Positions 25,579-38,805 of a DNA stretch of 64,000 nt are shown piece by piece. The notes under the pieces were generated by a model, which was not told where the DNA came from, ran no database searches, and worked only from the letters and a program-made list of their open reading frames with translations. Both the position numbers and the translations under genes were made by a program. Source of the stretch: Aptenodytes patagonicus (taxonomy: Eukaryota > Chordata > Aves > Sphenisciformes > Spheniscidae); contig NC_134982.1 of NCBI RefSeq assembly GCF_965638725.1, forward strand, positions 45,803,182 through 45,867,181. The letters run 5' to 3'. Position 1 is the first letter of the stretch; each line of letters begins with the position of its first letter.

Positions 25579-27211
25579 AATCATAGTATATTGGCACAGA
25601 GCAGAATGTCTGAGTCCAGCTGTTTCCTGGCAGTTGACGCAGCCACACATCAAGAACAGGGAATTCTTGAAGGTAACAATGATCTGTGACCTTGGCTGTG
25701 AGATGCTGAGTTCCAGATTGCCCTGAACAGTGTGTCATCTGAATGTGGGATATGCTAGTGAGGGATTTGCTCAAAAAATGGGCGTCCCTGTGGCTGTAAA
25801 GAAAGGTCCCAGAGTTAATTATGTCAGCTCCAGAGCTGCTGTACTGGAACGTGGAGAGCTACCTCCTGTAGTCTTCTGTGACTCACGGTTAAATACTCTA
25901 AATGGGAGGAAGAAAACCTCAAAAGGATGACTGAAGGCAATCAGTTTTTCACTCTTTGTGAAATACAGAGTGATCTGCAGTTTAAAAAAAATACCACAAC
26001 AGCACTTGCTCAGAATTTGTCAGGAGACACCAGACAGCCAAGGAGTCGAGCACCTGTTTGTAAAATTGCTGAATGCTAGGTAAGTCCACAGTGGACTAAC
26101 TCGACACACTGCCTCTTTCCCGAGTTATGGCGTGCTCTTTTAGCAGTAGAAGTTCTGTTTCTTGAAGTTGGCCTGATGAAATCTGGCACCGATGGTACCA
26201 GATGGAGACAGCAAAATACAATAAAATAATTGGAATAAGCCTGTATATCTGTAGAGAACTTGTTGCTTGTAGGTGTCTATATCATGCTCATTGCTTGCTG
26301 TTAGACTTTCCTTTGTAGGGGCAGCTTGGTCCTGTGTAGAAAGATTTCTTGGTTGAGCGGAGATTATATCATTGGTCCCTATATCTGTCTGAAACCTGGC
26401 ATTCCTGATATGTGTAGCTCTATGCTTCATTTTCAAACTATGTGAGTTTGAGCATTATTTTAAATTTGGTTTCAGAGGGGCTGCAAATGAAACCCATTTG
26501 AATCTGCCAAGTTTCATCAAGTATTGTGTCAAACTTAAAAATTTTGCATGATTTTGATGCATAATCATAAATCAGCCCAGGTGTGCTGAAAATGCCCCTA
26601 AGTTTTAGCATACCTGTTGATGAACTTGGTCTGACATTTGAGTTTGTAAGAAAATACAGCACTGGGGAACTTTGCAGTGTTTAATTGTTGATGTTACCAT
26701 ACAGCTCTCGCAGTAGTGTAGACTAGGGACATATGTGACCTGTCATTAAATGGTAATTCATCTACTGACAGTTCAATGTCTGGAGTGTGCTGCCTTTTTC
26801 CCTAAAGATTCTGTGAAAAAATAACTCGGAGTATAAAGTTTTCCCAAAGTTCAGAAACATTTCACCAGGGAATGTTTATTAATTTTAAAAACTTTTTTCC
26901 CAGCTGTATGAATCAGTGCTAAACATATAATTGATTTATTTTTTGTAGTGTTAAAAAAATATGTTTCCAATAAAGGGAGATTTCTGGCAACAGAAATACT
27001 TCTGGAGCTGAATTACAGTGTTATTTGCTTGCATGTATGCTGTTCAGACTAGTGCGTGCTAGTTTTCCAGCATGTCCTTATAGCTCCAAATGGGGTAGTA
27101 TACCTTAACATACATTAATCCAGAGGAAATAGAGTAAATCAAGTAAGTTAGGAAGGCATACTGCTGCTGACCAGTTTTTTTCCAGTTAAAGAAAAGATTT
27201 GAAAGTTAGAG

Positions 27212-27253
27212 TGAAATCCTTTTTTGAGCTATTGAAATCCCTTTTTGAGCTAT
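27212..27253. repeat. 21-bp tandem duplication with one mismatch
   Basis: Two adjacent 21-base units begin TGAAATCC and end TTTTTGAGCTAT, differing by one T/C change. They lie in intron 1 and suggest a small tandem duplication event. Confidence 0.8.
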
Positions 27254-30200
27254 TGAGGCACAAAATAATCTAGACCACTTTAAAGAGCAGACCCTGCTTT
27301 CTCTTCTCATGCTCTTGCAGTTCAGAGGTTGCTTTACTGACATTATACAGGCTGTATCCGTAGTCTTCCCCATGTGTAATGAGCAGAAGTGAAGACCACC
27401 CTCTTAAAGGAGAACTTTAAGGAGGAGTTAACTCTTTTACGATAGGATTTTAAAATATCCTTTCCAGAATGTTGCAGAAGTGGTGAAGTATGAGTGTGTG
27501 ACGTTATTCAATAGCTGCTGAAGTGTGCTGAGATGAATGTGTTATTGTAGGTTGCAAGGTGCAGTCAGTAGGTGTGATATCCTGAATGCCTTTATTAGAA
27601 TTAATCAGTAGTTTACGAAGGGGAGATGAAATTAAAGGTCTGAAAACAAATATTGTTTACTGATGACTTACTGAAGGAGAGGCAGAATGCTATAGTATTA
27701 TCAAGCGAACAGTACTGCAGGCAGCTGAGGTTTTGGTTTAGAGGGAGCAATCGGTATTTGTGAGCTGCTACTTGTGATCTGACTGGGTACTATGCAGCCA
27801 GGTTTTGGCGGTGCTACACTTCGCTGTGGTGTGCTTCCAAGCTCCTCACATGACTTCAGCCAGCCATGAGTCAGGATGTTTTTCTTCTGTGCTACAATAA
27901 AAACGTTCAGTTAAAGAACAGGGTGGATATTCTTAAGGGCAGGCAGGCAAATTACATTTCTCAGCGTCGCCTACTTCAAGTCAGAGCTTTTAGAGTATTA
28001 ATGTTTGATGATAAGTAACATCAAGGTAGAGTAGTTGTGAAGAAGGTATAAATAGACTTCAGTTAGGGAGAGGTTTTATTTTAAACCTCCCTCTAAATTA
28101 AACAGAAGAACAACTTCCCGTTACAGTGTACAGCTGTAGTCATTGTACTCCTTTCTTTCTCACTGCTATGAAATAAGCTGCAAAGGCTTAACTTAAAACA
28201 GACTTGTTAAGCAAGTAAGGAAGCGTAAGAGGACGTGACCTGCTTATGGTAAATTACATCTGTCCACTCTTTCTTCAAGGATTTCCAGCTGCGTGAAATT
28301 TGCTTTACTGTCATGTTCTGTACTGAGAGTGTTTTTACAAATGTATTGCAGAGCAGTTATTGTTTTGAGTTAGTTGCACTTAGCCAGAATTTCTTCTGGG
28401 TCCCTACTCGAAGTATGGTTTTCAGTGGTTTCTTTTGGTTCTTTCAGTTAGGAACTGGAATCATAAATCATTCACCATAAAGAGACTAGTACCAGCTGAG
28501 AGTAAAGTATCCCCCCCCTTGCTTTTCTTTAAAGGGATGCACTAAGAGAAGGAAAGAAAAGATCATAAATTCATGCTGCTGCTTCTTCCCAAATACCATC
28601 CGTTTGGTTTGTTCCCTAATGGACCAACAGTGATCTTTTTATATAGACTGTGTGCTCATACTCAGATCTTCGTCTGATGTAAATTGTGGTAGCTTCATTG
28701 ACTTCAGCAGACCTGAGCTGTTTTACACTGGCTGAGGCTTACCACAGGATGTAATACACTAATATATTTCTGTGCGACACTATAAGTTATGTCAAGTTCT
28801 GGAGCTTCTCGTAGTGGGAGGTTCTGGTTAAATGTTTTTATGATTAAAATTGCAATGTCAGATTTGGATGGGTGATAAATGCATTTGAGTGATGGATCTG
28901 CGTTCTGGCAGGGTTTGTCAGAGGTTTTTTTGATGGCTTAATCTTCAGCTAGTACAACTGGTCGCTCAGTTTCTTTTCTTTTTCTCTTCTGAATTTCTTC
29001 TCCCTCTATGTTTCTCTGTCCATTTTCCTTGATTCCTGCTCTTTTGTGTTTTCCCTATCTCTATCTGGTCTTGACAGGATTCTCATTGGTTGAACACTGA
29101 GGGCAGGATGAGGAAGGTATCTTTGATACCTCTTGCATAACTTTATTCTAGCATGATGAGGTCCAGGTGACAGAGAAGGTGATCATGAGTTCTTCCTCAG
29201 GGCGGGTTCAGAGGAAGTATGATCATTCACTTGCAGGATGCTCAGGTGGAAGAATTGATAGTCTTTTATAAACTACTTCATTGCTTTTACTTGGCAAAAT
29301 ATGTAAATTTACCAACCAACAAACAAAAAAATAGATTAATAAACCTCAAGAGAGTAAATCAGATTGCCTTAAAAAATCCAAGGAAGGAAACACAAAATAA
29401 GAAGGACTCTATTTCTTGTAATGGGTACACCGTGTTAATCTTATCCTAAGAAGTCCTGCAGAGCACTCAGTGTCATACAATGCTGTAGTGATGTGTTTTG
29501 TCTAGCATCATGCATTGTCTTTTTACTGCCCTTCTTTTTCCCAAGGGATAATGAATCCCATTAGGGGAAATTTTTGCTTTTCCTGGTACTTGGCAAGAGC
29601 ATAGCCCAAGTCAGCTTTGCAGCTTTGGAGGAGAGCCCAACCCAACTTTTGGGATTCTCAAGCTTCTGTTGGGATGTGGGCACACAGTGAATTTCTCTAA
29701 CACACCAGTTGAGGTAGATGGGTTGCCTTTGGGAAAGCAATACACCTTTCCAATTCACCAGAATTCCCTTTAAATTAAAAAAAAAAGCTTAAAATGAAGA
29801 CAAGTTTTATTCTAGCAAAGAAAGAGTCCTCCTTTTTAGGAAAACCTGCAGCTTTGGTTAGTTCTGGAAGCTCATGACAATACAGGTGAATCTCTGTTTA
29901 AGTTTTTCTGGGACTGGGGTTACCTTTTGAAAATGCATGGACTCTTTAGCAAGGCATCTCTTACATCAGGCTTACTTTTCTGCCCATAATGTCAGCAGAA
30001 TTGCAGTTTCCACCAATTTCTTCTTCCTAGACGGCATGACTTGCATTGTGAAACTTTTTTCCTTGCTGCAGAAAAGGTAACAGATTATCATCCCATGCAT
30101 TATCTGTAAAACATTTTAATTTCCAGCCTGTGGGATGTCACTGGTTATTCATAGATCTCACATGATGATAATACAAAGAACCGGCTTGCATGCCCACATC

Positions 30201-30857
30201 CTTTTGGGGTTCAGGCAGATATTCATGGTATGTGAGTGGACTCGGTGCTTTGGTCTACTATGACAGTTTCTCTTCTCTTACTTTCCGCTGCTGTATGTAA
30301 CATTGTGAAGTACAGCCTCCCTTTCCTCAGTTTTCTTACTGCCACACCTTGTAAATAGAACTGAAACTACTTTGTGGAAGGGAGAAAATCAGTTGAACAA
30401 GTAATTAAGTTAACAGCATGAGAGAAAAGACTAGGGCAGTCCGATCCCCCCTCAGTGTAAGTGGGGGTAACTCCATTGCCACCATTAAAGTTGGCCCTAT
30501 TGCTGTTGTGAAATCCATGAGGTAGGGAGGTGTGTCCTGGAAAACGGTGACACTGTAATGCAGCTTTATTTACAGTGCCTTCAGGGTGGCTTGCTTCCTT
30601 GATGAACAAGGCTTCGGTTCCCCTGTGTAAAACTCAACTGTTTTTCCTCCAGCCCTGTCCCACAGAGTACTATTTAAATGACAGGGAAGATTCTAAGGAG
30701 CGCTTTCGCTCTGCAGATGCTCTAACTAGATCTTTGTGTTAATTGCAGTAGGTCAGCAATCACTGCTGACTTTCAGACATCAGTGCTTGATCTCTGAACA
30801 GTCAAAGCCGTGGAAGGATCCACTTTCATACTTTTTTCTGTCTTGCTTTTTCAACAG

Positions 30858-30932
30858 TTACATTGCAAACCAGCGAAAATTAGAAAGTATCAATGACAAT
30901 GAAGTTGGATTTTATGTTGGACTTAAAAATCT
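30858..30932 (+). CDS. NTRK2: NTRK2 coding exon 2: first leucine-rich repeat
   Basis: This 75-nt exon completes Ile70 and encodes residues 71-94 plus two bases of Leu95. The peptide starts YIANQRKLESI and contains VGFYVGLKN. It follows the acceptor TTTTTCAACAG and precedes GTGAGT. The L-x-x-I and F-x-x-L-x-N pattern is a leucine-rich repeat as in other Trk receptors. N94-L-T, formed across the junction with exon 3, is an N-glycosylation sequon. Both boundaries are phase 2, so skipping removes exactly 25 residues in frame. Confidence 0.95.
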
Positions 30933-31165
30933 GTGAGTATATGGGATGCATATTTTATAAAGCGATTTTTTATTTCTTTTATGGAAGCATATAGAGACCT
31001 CACCAGAATGTAGGCCTAACTTTGTGTGTTGTAGAGGACAGTTGTAGATCTTGCAGTTCAGCTGTGTTGAGATTTCATCCACACTCTCATTTTAACCATT
31101 ATTATCATTATGCTTTACGTTATATTTTAGATTAAATATTCTAACAGTTTTATGCATTTTCACAG
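30933..31165 (+). other. NTRK2: NTRK2 intron 2 (233 bp)
   Basis: This is a very short AT-rich intron starting GTGAGT and ending TTTTCACAG. It holds no repeat or other feature. It is much smaller than every other intron seen in this gene. Confidence 0.93.
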
Positions 31166-31237
31166 GACCGTGGTGGATTCAGGCTTAAGATTTGTGTCCC
31201 GTCAGGCATTTGTGAAAAACGTCAACCTACAATACAT
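31166..31237 (+). CDS. NTRK2: NTRK2 coding exon 3: second leucine-rich repeat
   Basis: This 72-nt exon completes Leu95 and encodes residues 96-118 plus two bases of Ile119. The peptide includes TVVDSGLRFVS and QAFVKNVNLQY. The acceptor is TTTTCACAG and the donor GTGAGT. The L-x-F-V and A-F-x-x-N-x-L-x-x-I spacing is a canonical LRR unit and matches TrkB family sequence. The exon is phase 2 to phase 2, so it can be skipped without a frameshift. Confidence 0.95.
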
Positions 31238-31422
31238 GTGAGTAAGGATAGTATCTGCCTTCTAAGTCAAAACTGCCAAACTCATGTTAATTTATTTAAT
31301 TGTTAATTTATTTCTCTCTTCTACCATTTCCTTCATATAAAATGTTTTAACAAGACAGACTTATAATGGTCTTCTGTCATTAATTGACCCTAAATAAGAT
31401 ATGTATGGTAAGGAAGTGGCAG

Positions 31423-31506
31423 AACATAGGAACCGGCAGATCATAAGAGCATAACGTGGGATGGTAAAAAGACCGTCCGGTTCATTATCCTGTCTCTGAC
31501 AATGGA
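31423..31506 (-). mobile_element. Possible ancient CR1-like retroposon 3' end
   Basis: The order of short motifs (ATCATAAGAGCATAA, then GACCGTCCGGTTCA, then ATCCTGTCTCTGACAATGG) resembles an old amniote retroposon 3' end read antisense: a tail of ATAAGA-type repeats next to a 'GACC...GTCC...' box. It is strongly diverged and the family is not certain. A repeat-library search would settle it. Confidence 0.35.
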
Positions 31507-34500
31507 CTCTGGGTGTGTCTTTTGTGGTAAGTAGTGTAGCACAAGGAGTGCCTCTCTCCACTGAGTGAGTTGGTGCTGAGGGTGTGATGTCCACACTGCG
31601 CATCGCACTCAGTGACATAGGTTTGACTAGCTCTAGTCTGGTTCAATGGGCTGAACATGTTTTAGCAGCTGCAGTGCAGTAGGTGCATGCATGGAGCACA
31701 TCTAATGTAATTTGACCAGTGTGCGTGCCCAGACTGTGGCATGACTTTGAACTTAAGTCCTGTTAGTAGGGATGATCTGAAGATTCACTTTGGAAGCTCA
31801 TTCAAGATCTGAACTAAAGCACCCAAAGCAGAATATAAGAACAAGGTTACTGTCGCACCCAAATGCAATTTGTGGTTCATGAACTTCAGCAAGCAGAGTT
31901 GGTGCCTGTGCAGCTTTTTGGCTGTGGTTTTCTAGATCACTTACACTTTAGGTTTAGCAAAGGCTGAACTGAACAAAGTTCTTTCTAAAAGTACAGAGAA
32001 AAATGATCAGCTAAAATGAAAGACTGTTGGTTTTTAGTATAAGTACATGTCACTGAAGGACTGTAGTGCCTTTTGGTGGGACAGACATGGAGCAGTTTGC
32101 TTTGCTACTTAGATGGAAAACTGTGGATCTAGTCCTACAAGACACTGAGATCATGTGAGGGGTTCAGTTTCTCACAGGTACCCTGTTTTAGCCAAGTATT
32201 CAAGTGTGTGTTTCAGTCCATCCATCTTCATTAGAGATATTTAGCACTTAACTTAATCCCTTGCTTTTGTTAAAGTCCTAATGAGATTGGGAAGATGTAA
32301 GGCCAAGCTTTGGGCTTGTAAGATGCTTCCTTGTAATATGGGAGAACTGTTGAACTGAGCACAGGCTGATTGCTTTGCTAATGAAATGGAATCACGTTCC
32401 GCACCTGCATTTTCCAAAGAATGGCAATTAATTCACGTAAGGAAGTGGACGTGAATGTCCGTATTTGCCTAAACAGTAACTGCTGTCCTTAATGTGGAAC
32501 AGTCACTGGAGGAGTGTGAACCAGATCTTGTTGGCTTACATGTTACTTCATATAGTCATTAATAAAGTAAATAGCTTTTACTATAATCAGTTGGTGATAT
32601 AAGGGATGTATCTTCTAGAGTGAATTTGTGTGTTTACTTGTGTAACAATTGCTCAGTGAATTATGGTTGTAAAAGATGAAATTCCATAAAGCCAAGTGCA
32701 TATGCACTGGCTGTGGAAATGCGCAGTGAGAACTTACTGGCTGAGAGGCACATTTGCAGAGAAAGATTTAGTGGCTGTGCTGGGACAGAATCTCAGCGTA
32801 ATGTGGCAGAACAAAGCAAATTCAGTGTGGGATCAAAAGGAATTTTGTGTTAGATTTCTACATCTTTTCCCCATTACCTTAGCTGCTGGGAAGGCATCTA
32901 TTGGAATACTGTATATAGATGAGGACACTGAGTCTACCCGTCTTGAAAGATATTACAGAGAAGAGCAACAGAGCTATAAGGAGCATGTAAAGCAAATAAT
33001 TTAAGGAGACTCAGAGGCTGAGTATGTTCAGTCCAAGAAAGAGAAGACTGAAAAGGAACATACATCTTCTTATCTTTAAAAGAAGAATAATTATGATGAG
33101 AAGAGCAATCAATTCTCTCTGTGACCATGAGTACAGAGTGAGAAATAGTGCATTTAATTTGGAGCGAGGTAAATAGATGTTTGGAAGACCTTCCCAGCTT
33201 TATGGGCAAGTAGACACTGCAAAAGGTAACTGAAACAATTGGTGGGATCCTCTTGATAGGCTTTTTTGCCTGTTTCCTTAGGGAAATGGGGTTTGTGCAG
33301 TCACAAAGTGTCTTTGTCTCCAGTGGTTGCTTCTAACCAAAACTTACACAAGTAAACAGGTTTTCTGAAAACTGACCATTGGACAGAACAGGGACACCCT
33401 ATTAGAGTTCCCACGTAAGGGAAAAGTATCGTTGTGCATATATGACCTGCTAGGCACGACAGAATCCACGTGGACAAGATGTCTTTAAAATACTTCAGCT
33501 TCAGGAAGAGCTTCAGCTGGAGCACACAGTCAAATGTGGAATACATATCTGTTGGTAAGCAGGCTTTACTAGATGTGTAGTTCATGAAGCTGCTTGTTAG
33601 AAACAAATTAGGCTGACTGACATCTGTTTGGTTGATGTACATGGAATCCTGATCCAGAATACTTACGTTATGAACCAGGAGCTTATCCAGTCTCGTACTG
33701 TGTTTTCTTTTGGCGGGGATTTAGTAATGTTAGCAGACACAGGATAAGCCCAGATAAGATGGAAAATATTAAGTGGCACCACCTGCTCTATATGCACATG
33801 ACAAAGCAGTAAGTATGCAGACATTTTTTTGCTGAGGCTGATCTATTATCCCTGCAAAAAATGCGTTTGTTTGTTTTCTCTGGGAAGTCTTGATGCACAC
33901 TAAAATGTTTCTGAAAGCCCCAATGAATCACTGCTTGTTGTCATCAGCAATAAAACTCCTGTTGACTGCACTGGGAATGAAGTGCAGCCCCTGTTGTGGT
34001 TGGGACAGTGAAAATTATTAACAGCTGAAATAATTTCACTTTGCAAGAGTAACCTCCAAGTACAGGTCTTTGAGAAGTCTTGCATTTTATTTTGAAACAA
34101 CAGTTTGTTACTATCCTGTAAAGAAAACAAAAACTCCAAACACTTTTCTGAAGACTGATGGAACTGTATAAGCTTTAATTTTGCTAGTGATACTATTACA
34201 GTTTTCTTTTTCTTCTATGAAAAATCTTTTGATGTAGTTAAGGAGCTTTATTATATGAACGTAGTATTTATTTTATGAATCATAGAAGAATATCAGATTA
34301 TAAGGAACTTATTAACACACATTTCCTTAAGCCCTTTTTTGTCATTACCTTATTTTCTTGGCCAAACTTCTGTAGCCCAGCTATCTTTCTAGAGTTATGT
34401 ATGATGAGAAGATTTGAGTAATAACGTAAACAACAGGAAAATAAATGCTCTAATAGGTATTACTTAAATGTAATTGATAGCCTTGCTCATCTAATTCTGG

Positions 34501-36261
34501 TATTCTCATTGACCTTAGACTCAAATTAGTCAACAGTTGCATTTAACAAGCTATTAAACAGTCCTAGTTTAGTAGTACTGTAATTTATAAGCTGATCTGC
34601 TGCTAACGGTAATTTTAACGGACTTGTGTAATACATGTGCATGGTGTACTGTCAATACCTTTAAACATAAAACCACATTTCACAGCAAGCACGTATTTCC
34701 AAAAATGTTAAAAAATAGCTATTGTTATGTGCCAGGCTGTGTATAATTGCATCGCTGAATCATAGATTTGTAAGTGTAGTATATATACAGCTCTAGGTAT
34801 TAAGATGTGTTTGTATCTCTACACTGTTCAGGTTTAGGTAGGGCAGCCAAATGAAACTGTTTGAGACCTTGCTGCAGATTTTCCCTTGCTTGCGCACAGG
34901 ACTGGCTCCAGCCATAGGCAGAGCAAGCAGTTGCCTGTGGAGGGAGACTGAGCGTAGCAAAATGGCCCTTTCTTCACCTCTTACCCCCAGTTCTCCTTAG
35001 ATCTGTTCCCTCCTCTTCCTTCTTGACTCCCCTTGCCAGGAACGCTATAGGCAGTAGAGCTGTGCCTGTGTTGCTAGCTTTTGTGAATATTTATGCAGCT
35101 TCTCAGGCTGCTTTTGTACTCCTCACATTGCCACAGGTTTGCTTTTGGCTGAATTAGGGCTAGCAAGTTTAAAGTGAGCTTGATATTCATATGTAAAATA
35201 CGGGCATGCTTTTGACTGAATTTGGGTCCTCTCCTTATGTATATCTTTGGAGCCAGGCTCTGTACTCCTGACTTTTTTTTTTTTTTTAATGAAAAAAGGC
35301 TTTAGAACCCCAGATAGATCTTCTTTGGGCTGCTTTGATGATGATCTTTTGTGGATAGTTGAATTGGGGAACTGATTTATATTCTTTTTCCATGGAAGTG
35401 GAAGTGTGGTCCTTAACTACTCCATAATAAGCCTGGCAGTGATTTTTTCACTTAACATGAATTAAAGAGACCGCAGCAGGCATCTCTATAATCAATATAC
35501 AGTGCTCAGTTTATGAAAAATATATATAACATTAAATTTACTGTCAAAGTACCATTTAAGGTGATAAATCTGTAACAGTGGTCTGAAAAATTTCTGTTGA
35601 ATTACTTGTCAACTTCAAAAACCTTAAAGTGCTAAACTACATGGCAGAAAAGGCTACAGTCCTGGAAGCACTAAATGTTTCAACCCATGATCAAGAATAT
35701 AGGCACAGGAATTTTTTAATTAATTTTCTTACTGTTCTGACTTACTTTTTCTGGTGCATATCAAGCACAACTGGTAAAAATCTGAGAAGACAATTAAAGC
35801 TATCAAGGTGCTTTTGGTTTTTCAAAACTGGAGTTGTTAAAATAATGACACTCTGTTCTTTTGATAGTTTTATTAAATTATCAGTCCCATTTTTTCACTG
35901 GCTCACATGGAGTCATTGATACCTGCACAAAGTGTTCAGAAAGTAACATACATGGTGACATTTGGGCAGTAAGTCTGGCTCATGAATCTAAACAAGTAAG
36001 GGCTATTCTTCTGCCTAAAGGTTTGCAATAATCCTCCAAAAGCAATGACTGGCCTGAGGCTAAATGAGAAGAAGATATAGCTGTGGAGCACCTAATTCTC
36101 ACAGTCTGCTGTCTGATAGACAGCAGATAGCTCTGAAGCAGGCAGCTCAGCACCTCACAAAGAGATGGGATGAGTAGAGGACCATGAGCAAGTTGAGCAA
36201 GGAAACATAAGCAGCCAGGAGGAAATCTTCAGGAAGGATAGAACTTCAGTCCTGCCTGTGA

Positions 36262-36266
36262 AGTAG
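36262..36266. repeat. Target-site duplication AGTAG, left copy
   Basis: AGTAG immediately precedes the LTR's TG terminus and is repeated exactly at 36837-36841. Five bases is the duplication length typical of ERVL-type integrases. Confidence 0.85.
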
Positions 36267-36836
36267 TGTCCTGGTTTCAGCTGGATAGAGTTAATTTTCT
36301 TCCTAGTAGCTGGTACAGTGCTGTGGTTTGGATTTAGTATGACAATAATGTTGATAACACACCCATGTTTTAGTTGTTGCTAAGTAGTGCTTACAGTAGT
36401 CAAGGACTTTTCAGCTTCCCATGCTCTACCGACTGAGAAGGCTGGAGGTGCACCAGAAGCTGGGAGGGGGCACAGCCAGGACAGCTGACCCAAACTGGCC
36501 AAAGGGACATTCCATACCATGTGACGTCATGCTTAGTACATAAACTGGGGAAAGCTGGCCTGGGGGGGGCCGCTGCTCGGGGACTGGCTGGGCATCGGTT
36601 GGCGGGTGGTGAGCAATTGCATTGTGCATCACTTGCTTTGTATATTCTTCTTATTCTTATTCTTATTATTAGGATTTTATTTTATTTCAATTATTAAGCT
36701 GTTTTTATCTCAACTCATGAGTTTTCTCACTTTTACTCTTCTGATTCTCTCCCCCATCCCACCCGGGGGGGTGGGGGTGGAGAGTGAGCAAGCGGCTGTG
36801 TGGTGCTCAGTTGCCAACTGAGGTTAAACCATGACA
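36267..36836 (+). mobile_element. Solo LTR of an avian endogenous retrovirus, 570 bp
   Basis: The element begins TGTCCTGGTTTCAGC and ends AAACCATGACA, so it has TG...CA termini, and a perfect 5-bp target duplication flanks it. Inside are a palindromic CRE (TGACGTCA, 36522-36529), a TATA-like TACATAAA (36537-36544) at the right place for a U3 promoter, then a GC-rich presumed R region, a TTCTTA-type simple stretch and a pyrimidine-rich 3' part. No gag, pol or env sequence lies next to it, so it is a solo LTR left by recombination between two LTRs. The edges match an LTR type familiar from bird genomes. Five-base duplication points to an ERVL-like origin, but the family name is not asserted. 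It sits sense in NTRK2 intron 3. Confidence 0.9.
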
Positions 36837-36841
36837 AGTAG
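36837..36841. repeat. Target-site duplication AGTAG, right copy
   Basis: It is an exact copy of 36262-36266 directly after the LTR's terminal CA. Confidence 0.85.
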
Positions 36842-38805
36842 GTGGGCTGTTATGTCCGTGCTGGGTTACTAACAGCAAACTCTCTCCCAGAGTCAGTTTT
36901 TATGTTTTTAAGTTATTCTTGAAAATTTTATTTTTAAGGTGTTATTTTCTTAAAAGAAAAAAGGGAGAAATACTATCTCAGAGGATGGCTGGGGCTCTTA
37001 CGTAAGATGTTTGTGGCCCATTTTCAGATTTGTACTGTGATACTTGAGTATTTAGAAGGTGTTGGTGGTAGAGGGTTTCAAATCCCCTTTGACTGGCCTT
37101 GGTCTGGAATCGGAGCTTGAGCCTGGCTCTCCCGTTAGGGTGCCAGGGAAGATCACACAAAATTGAATGGCTTCAGTTGGGCAGAGATTTCCCTGGGGTC
37201 TGATGGTTAGGGAGTCCTTCTGATACGGAAGAGCAGGGTCCTCTGCTGTGTGGAAACCAAGAGTCAAACCTGGTCATCACACGACCTGGAGTATGTTGCC
37301 TCCCACTAGAATAGTGAGTGGCGTGGGCACCTGTCTGCAGGTAAAACCCACTGTATATCTGGTTGTCTTTTGGGAAAGGTAGGATTTAGTTGCTGTGCAG
37401 GTAAGAGAAGCAGATGCATGACTCGTTTGGTAATACCACAGGGGCATCCGCATGTGCTGCTCAGCAGTGTCAGAACTGGAGGGGTTCTCCTGCATGGTGA
37501 GTGAAGAGTTGCCCGTGGAGGGATGGGGTCTGGCTTATACATATTAGGGAAAAAATCATAGTGGCAGTTTTTACTTAAACACGACTTCTGACCTACGTGC
37601 AAATTGTACCTTAATTTTGATACATCCGTTCAGGGTCCGTGAGATGTTTCCACCAGCATCTGCCATAGGGCGGTCCAGTTCACCTGACTAATGAAATAGC
37701 TCATCTGTTTTGTTCTCACACATTAGGACTAGTCAGTTTGTAAACTTCAGGCTGTTATTTGTCAGAAGGAATCAACGAGGAAATATAGTAAATAAAATCT
37801 CTTAAAGATTCTGTTCTAAAGTTTGTAGAAGATCCAACTTGTAATTTCTCTGAAAATTGTCTTGTACTCGGAGATCAAGGACTGAAAGTTTGAGAAGTAA
37901 ACAGTGTTCCTTAGTCAGGGAAAAGCAAACAGGTTTAATCGCTGGTTTTAAATATAATGTAACTTTAACTATGGAGCCCCTATGGCGCCTTTATAATACC
38001 ACATGAAACTTGTGGTATTTTGGCTCACAACACTGATCTGCACTGTACTGCTGGCAGTTACACAGTTTACTGCTCTCACTATCTTTAATTGGTGGACTGA
38101 TAAGACTGTAGAAAAACAGCATTATTTTGCTTTGGGGTGGAGAAAGCAATTTGGTAAGCCTGGGAGGGGAGGAGTATTGCTGATTCAGATGAACATTACT
38201 TTGCTCTGCATAATGGGAGAGGACCTTTCACTTAATTACCGCTGGAAACCGTGAATGCTTAATTGACATAAAAAAGCCCAATATAGGCATTTTACAGTTT
38301 TCCTTTTGATCTTCCATGTGGGTGCATATTGTACATGCAATTTGAAAAGAATAACTAAAAGGCTCTGATGTGGATGTGTGCTGGCATGTGAGGAGGGCTT
38401 ATGTGAGTATGGAGTTTGGTGCAGCATCAAAGAAAGGGATACACCCATCTCACTTATGAATAAATTGAGCATGTAATTAACACCTGGACTTCACAAAATA
38501 CTTTTGAAACACAATTAAATCTGCTGCTTTTCTGCAACGAACAGAAGTGCTAAAAGTGAAAATATTGACCCCTGCTGAGTTTGATTTTGAATGTAATTGA
38601 CTTTAGATGCAGACTGGATGCAAACCCTTGAAACCCATCAAACCATAAATGAGACTGAGCACCATTTCTTTACAACTGAAGTCAAAGGAATAAGGGCTTT
38701 TTAGAGCTGGTTTGAGTTATTAATTTTTTTTTAAGAGACAAAACCTGTATTTTCGGTATAAGAAGAAGCAATTCTAATTAATGCAATCTTTCTCTTTTCC
38801 CATAG

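Larger units (their letters stand above)
13887..30857 (+). other. NTRK2: NTRK2 intron 1 (16,971 bp)
   Basis: The intron starts GTGAGT and ends TCAACAG. The first 440 bases belong to the CpG island and are very G-rich; an A-rich simple stretch follows at 14449-14503. The rest is AT-rich, with GC-richer islets near 16190-16480 and 18060-18230, a C-rich run at 18579-18598, a purine-skewed zone at about 22300-24100 and two short tandem duplications. No coding exon or RNA gene is recognisable. An enhancer role is plausible for a long first intron, but no site can be named. Confidence 0.85.
31238..38805 (+). other. NTRK2: NTRK2 intron 3 (7,568 bp)
   Basis: The intron starts GTGAGT and ends TTTTCCCATAG. 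It contains a probable ancient retroposon remnant near its 5' end (31423-31506) and a complete solo LTR (36267-36836). A poly-T/poly-A junction lies near 35273-35297. The remainder is AT-rich non-coding DNA with no recognisable exon. Confidence 0.85.

Noticed and set aside
34900..34955. Stretch resembling an old amniote repeat ('GGCTCCAGCCATAGGCAGAG...AGTTGCCTGT')
   Set aside because: It feels familiar, but I cannot name the family or define its edges.
36426..36821. Short open frames on both strands around 36.4-36.8 kb
   Set aside because: They fall inside the solo LTR, which does not encode protein.
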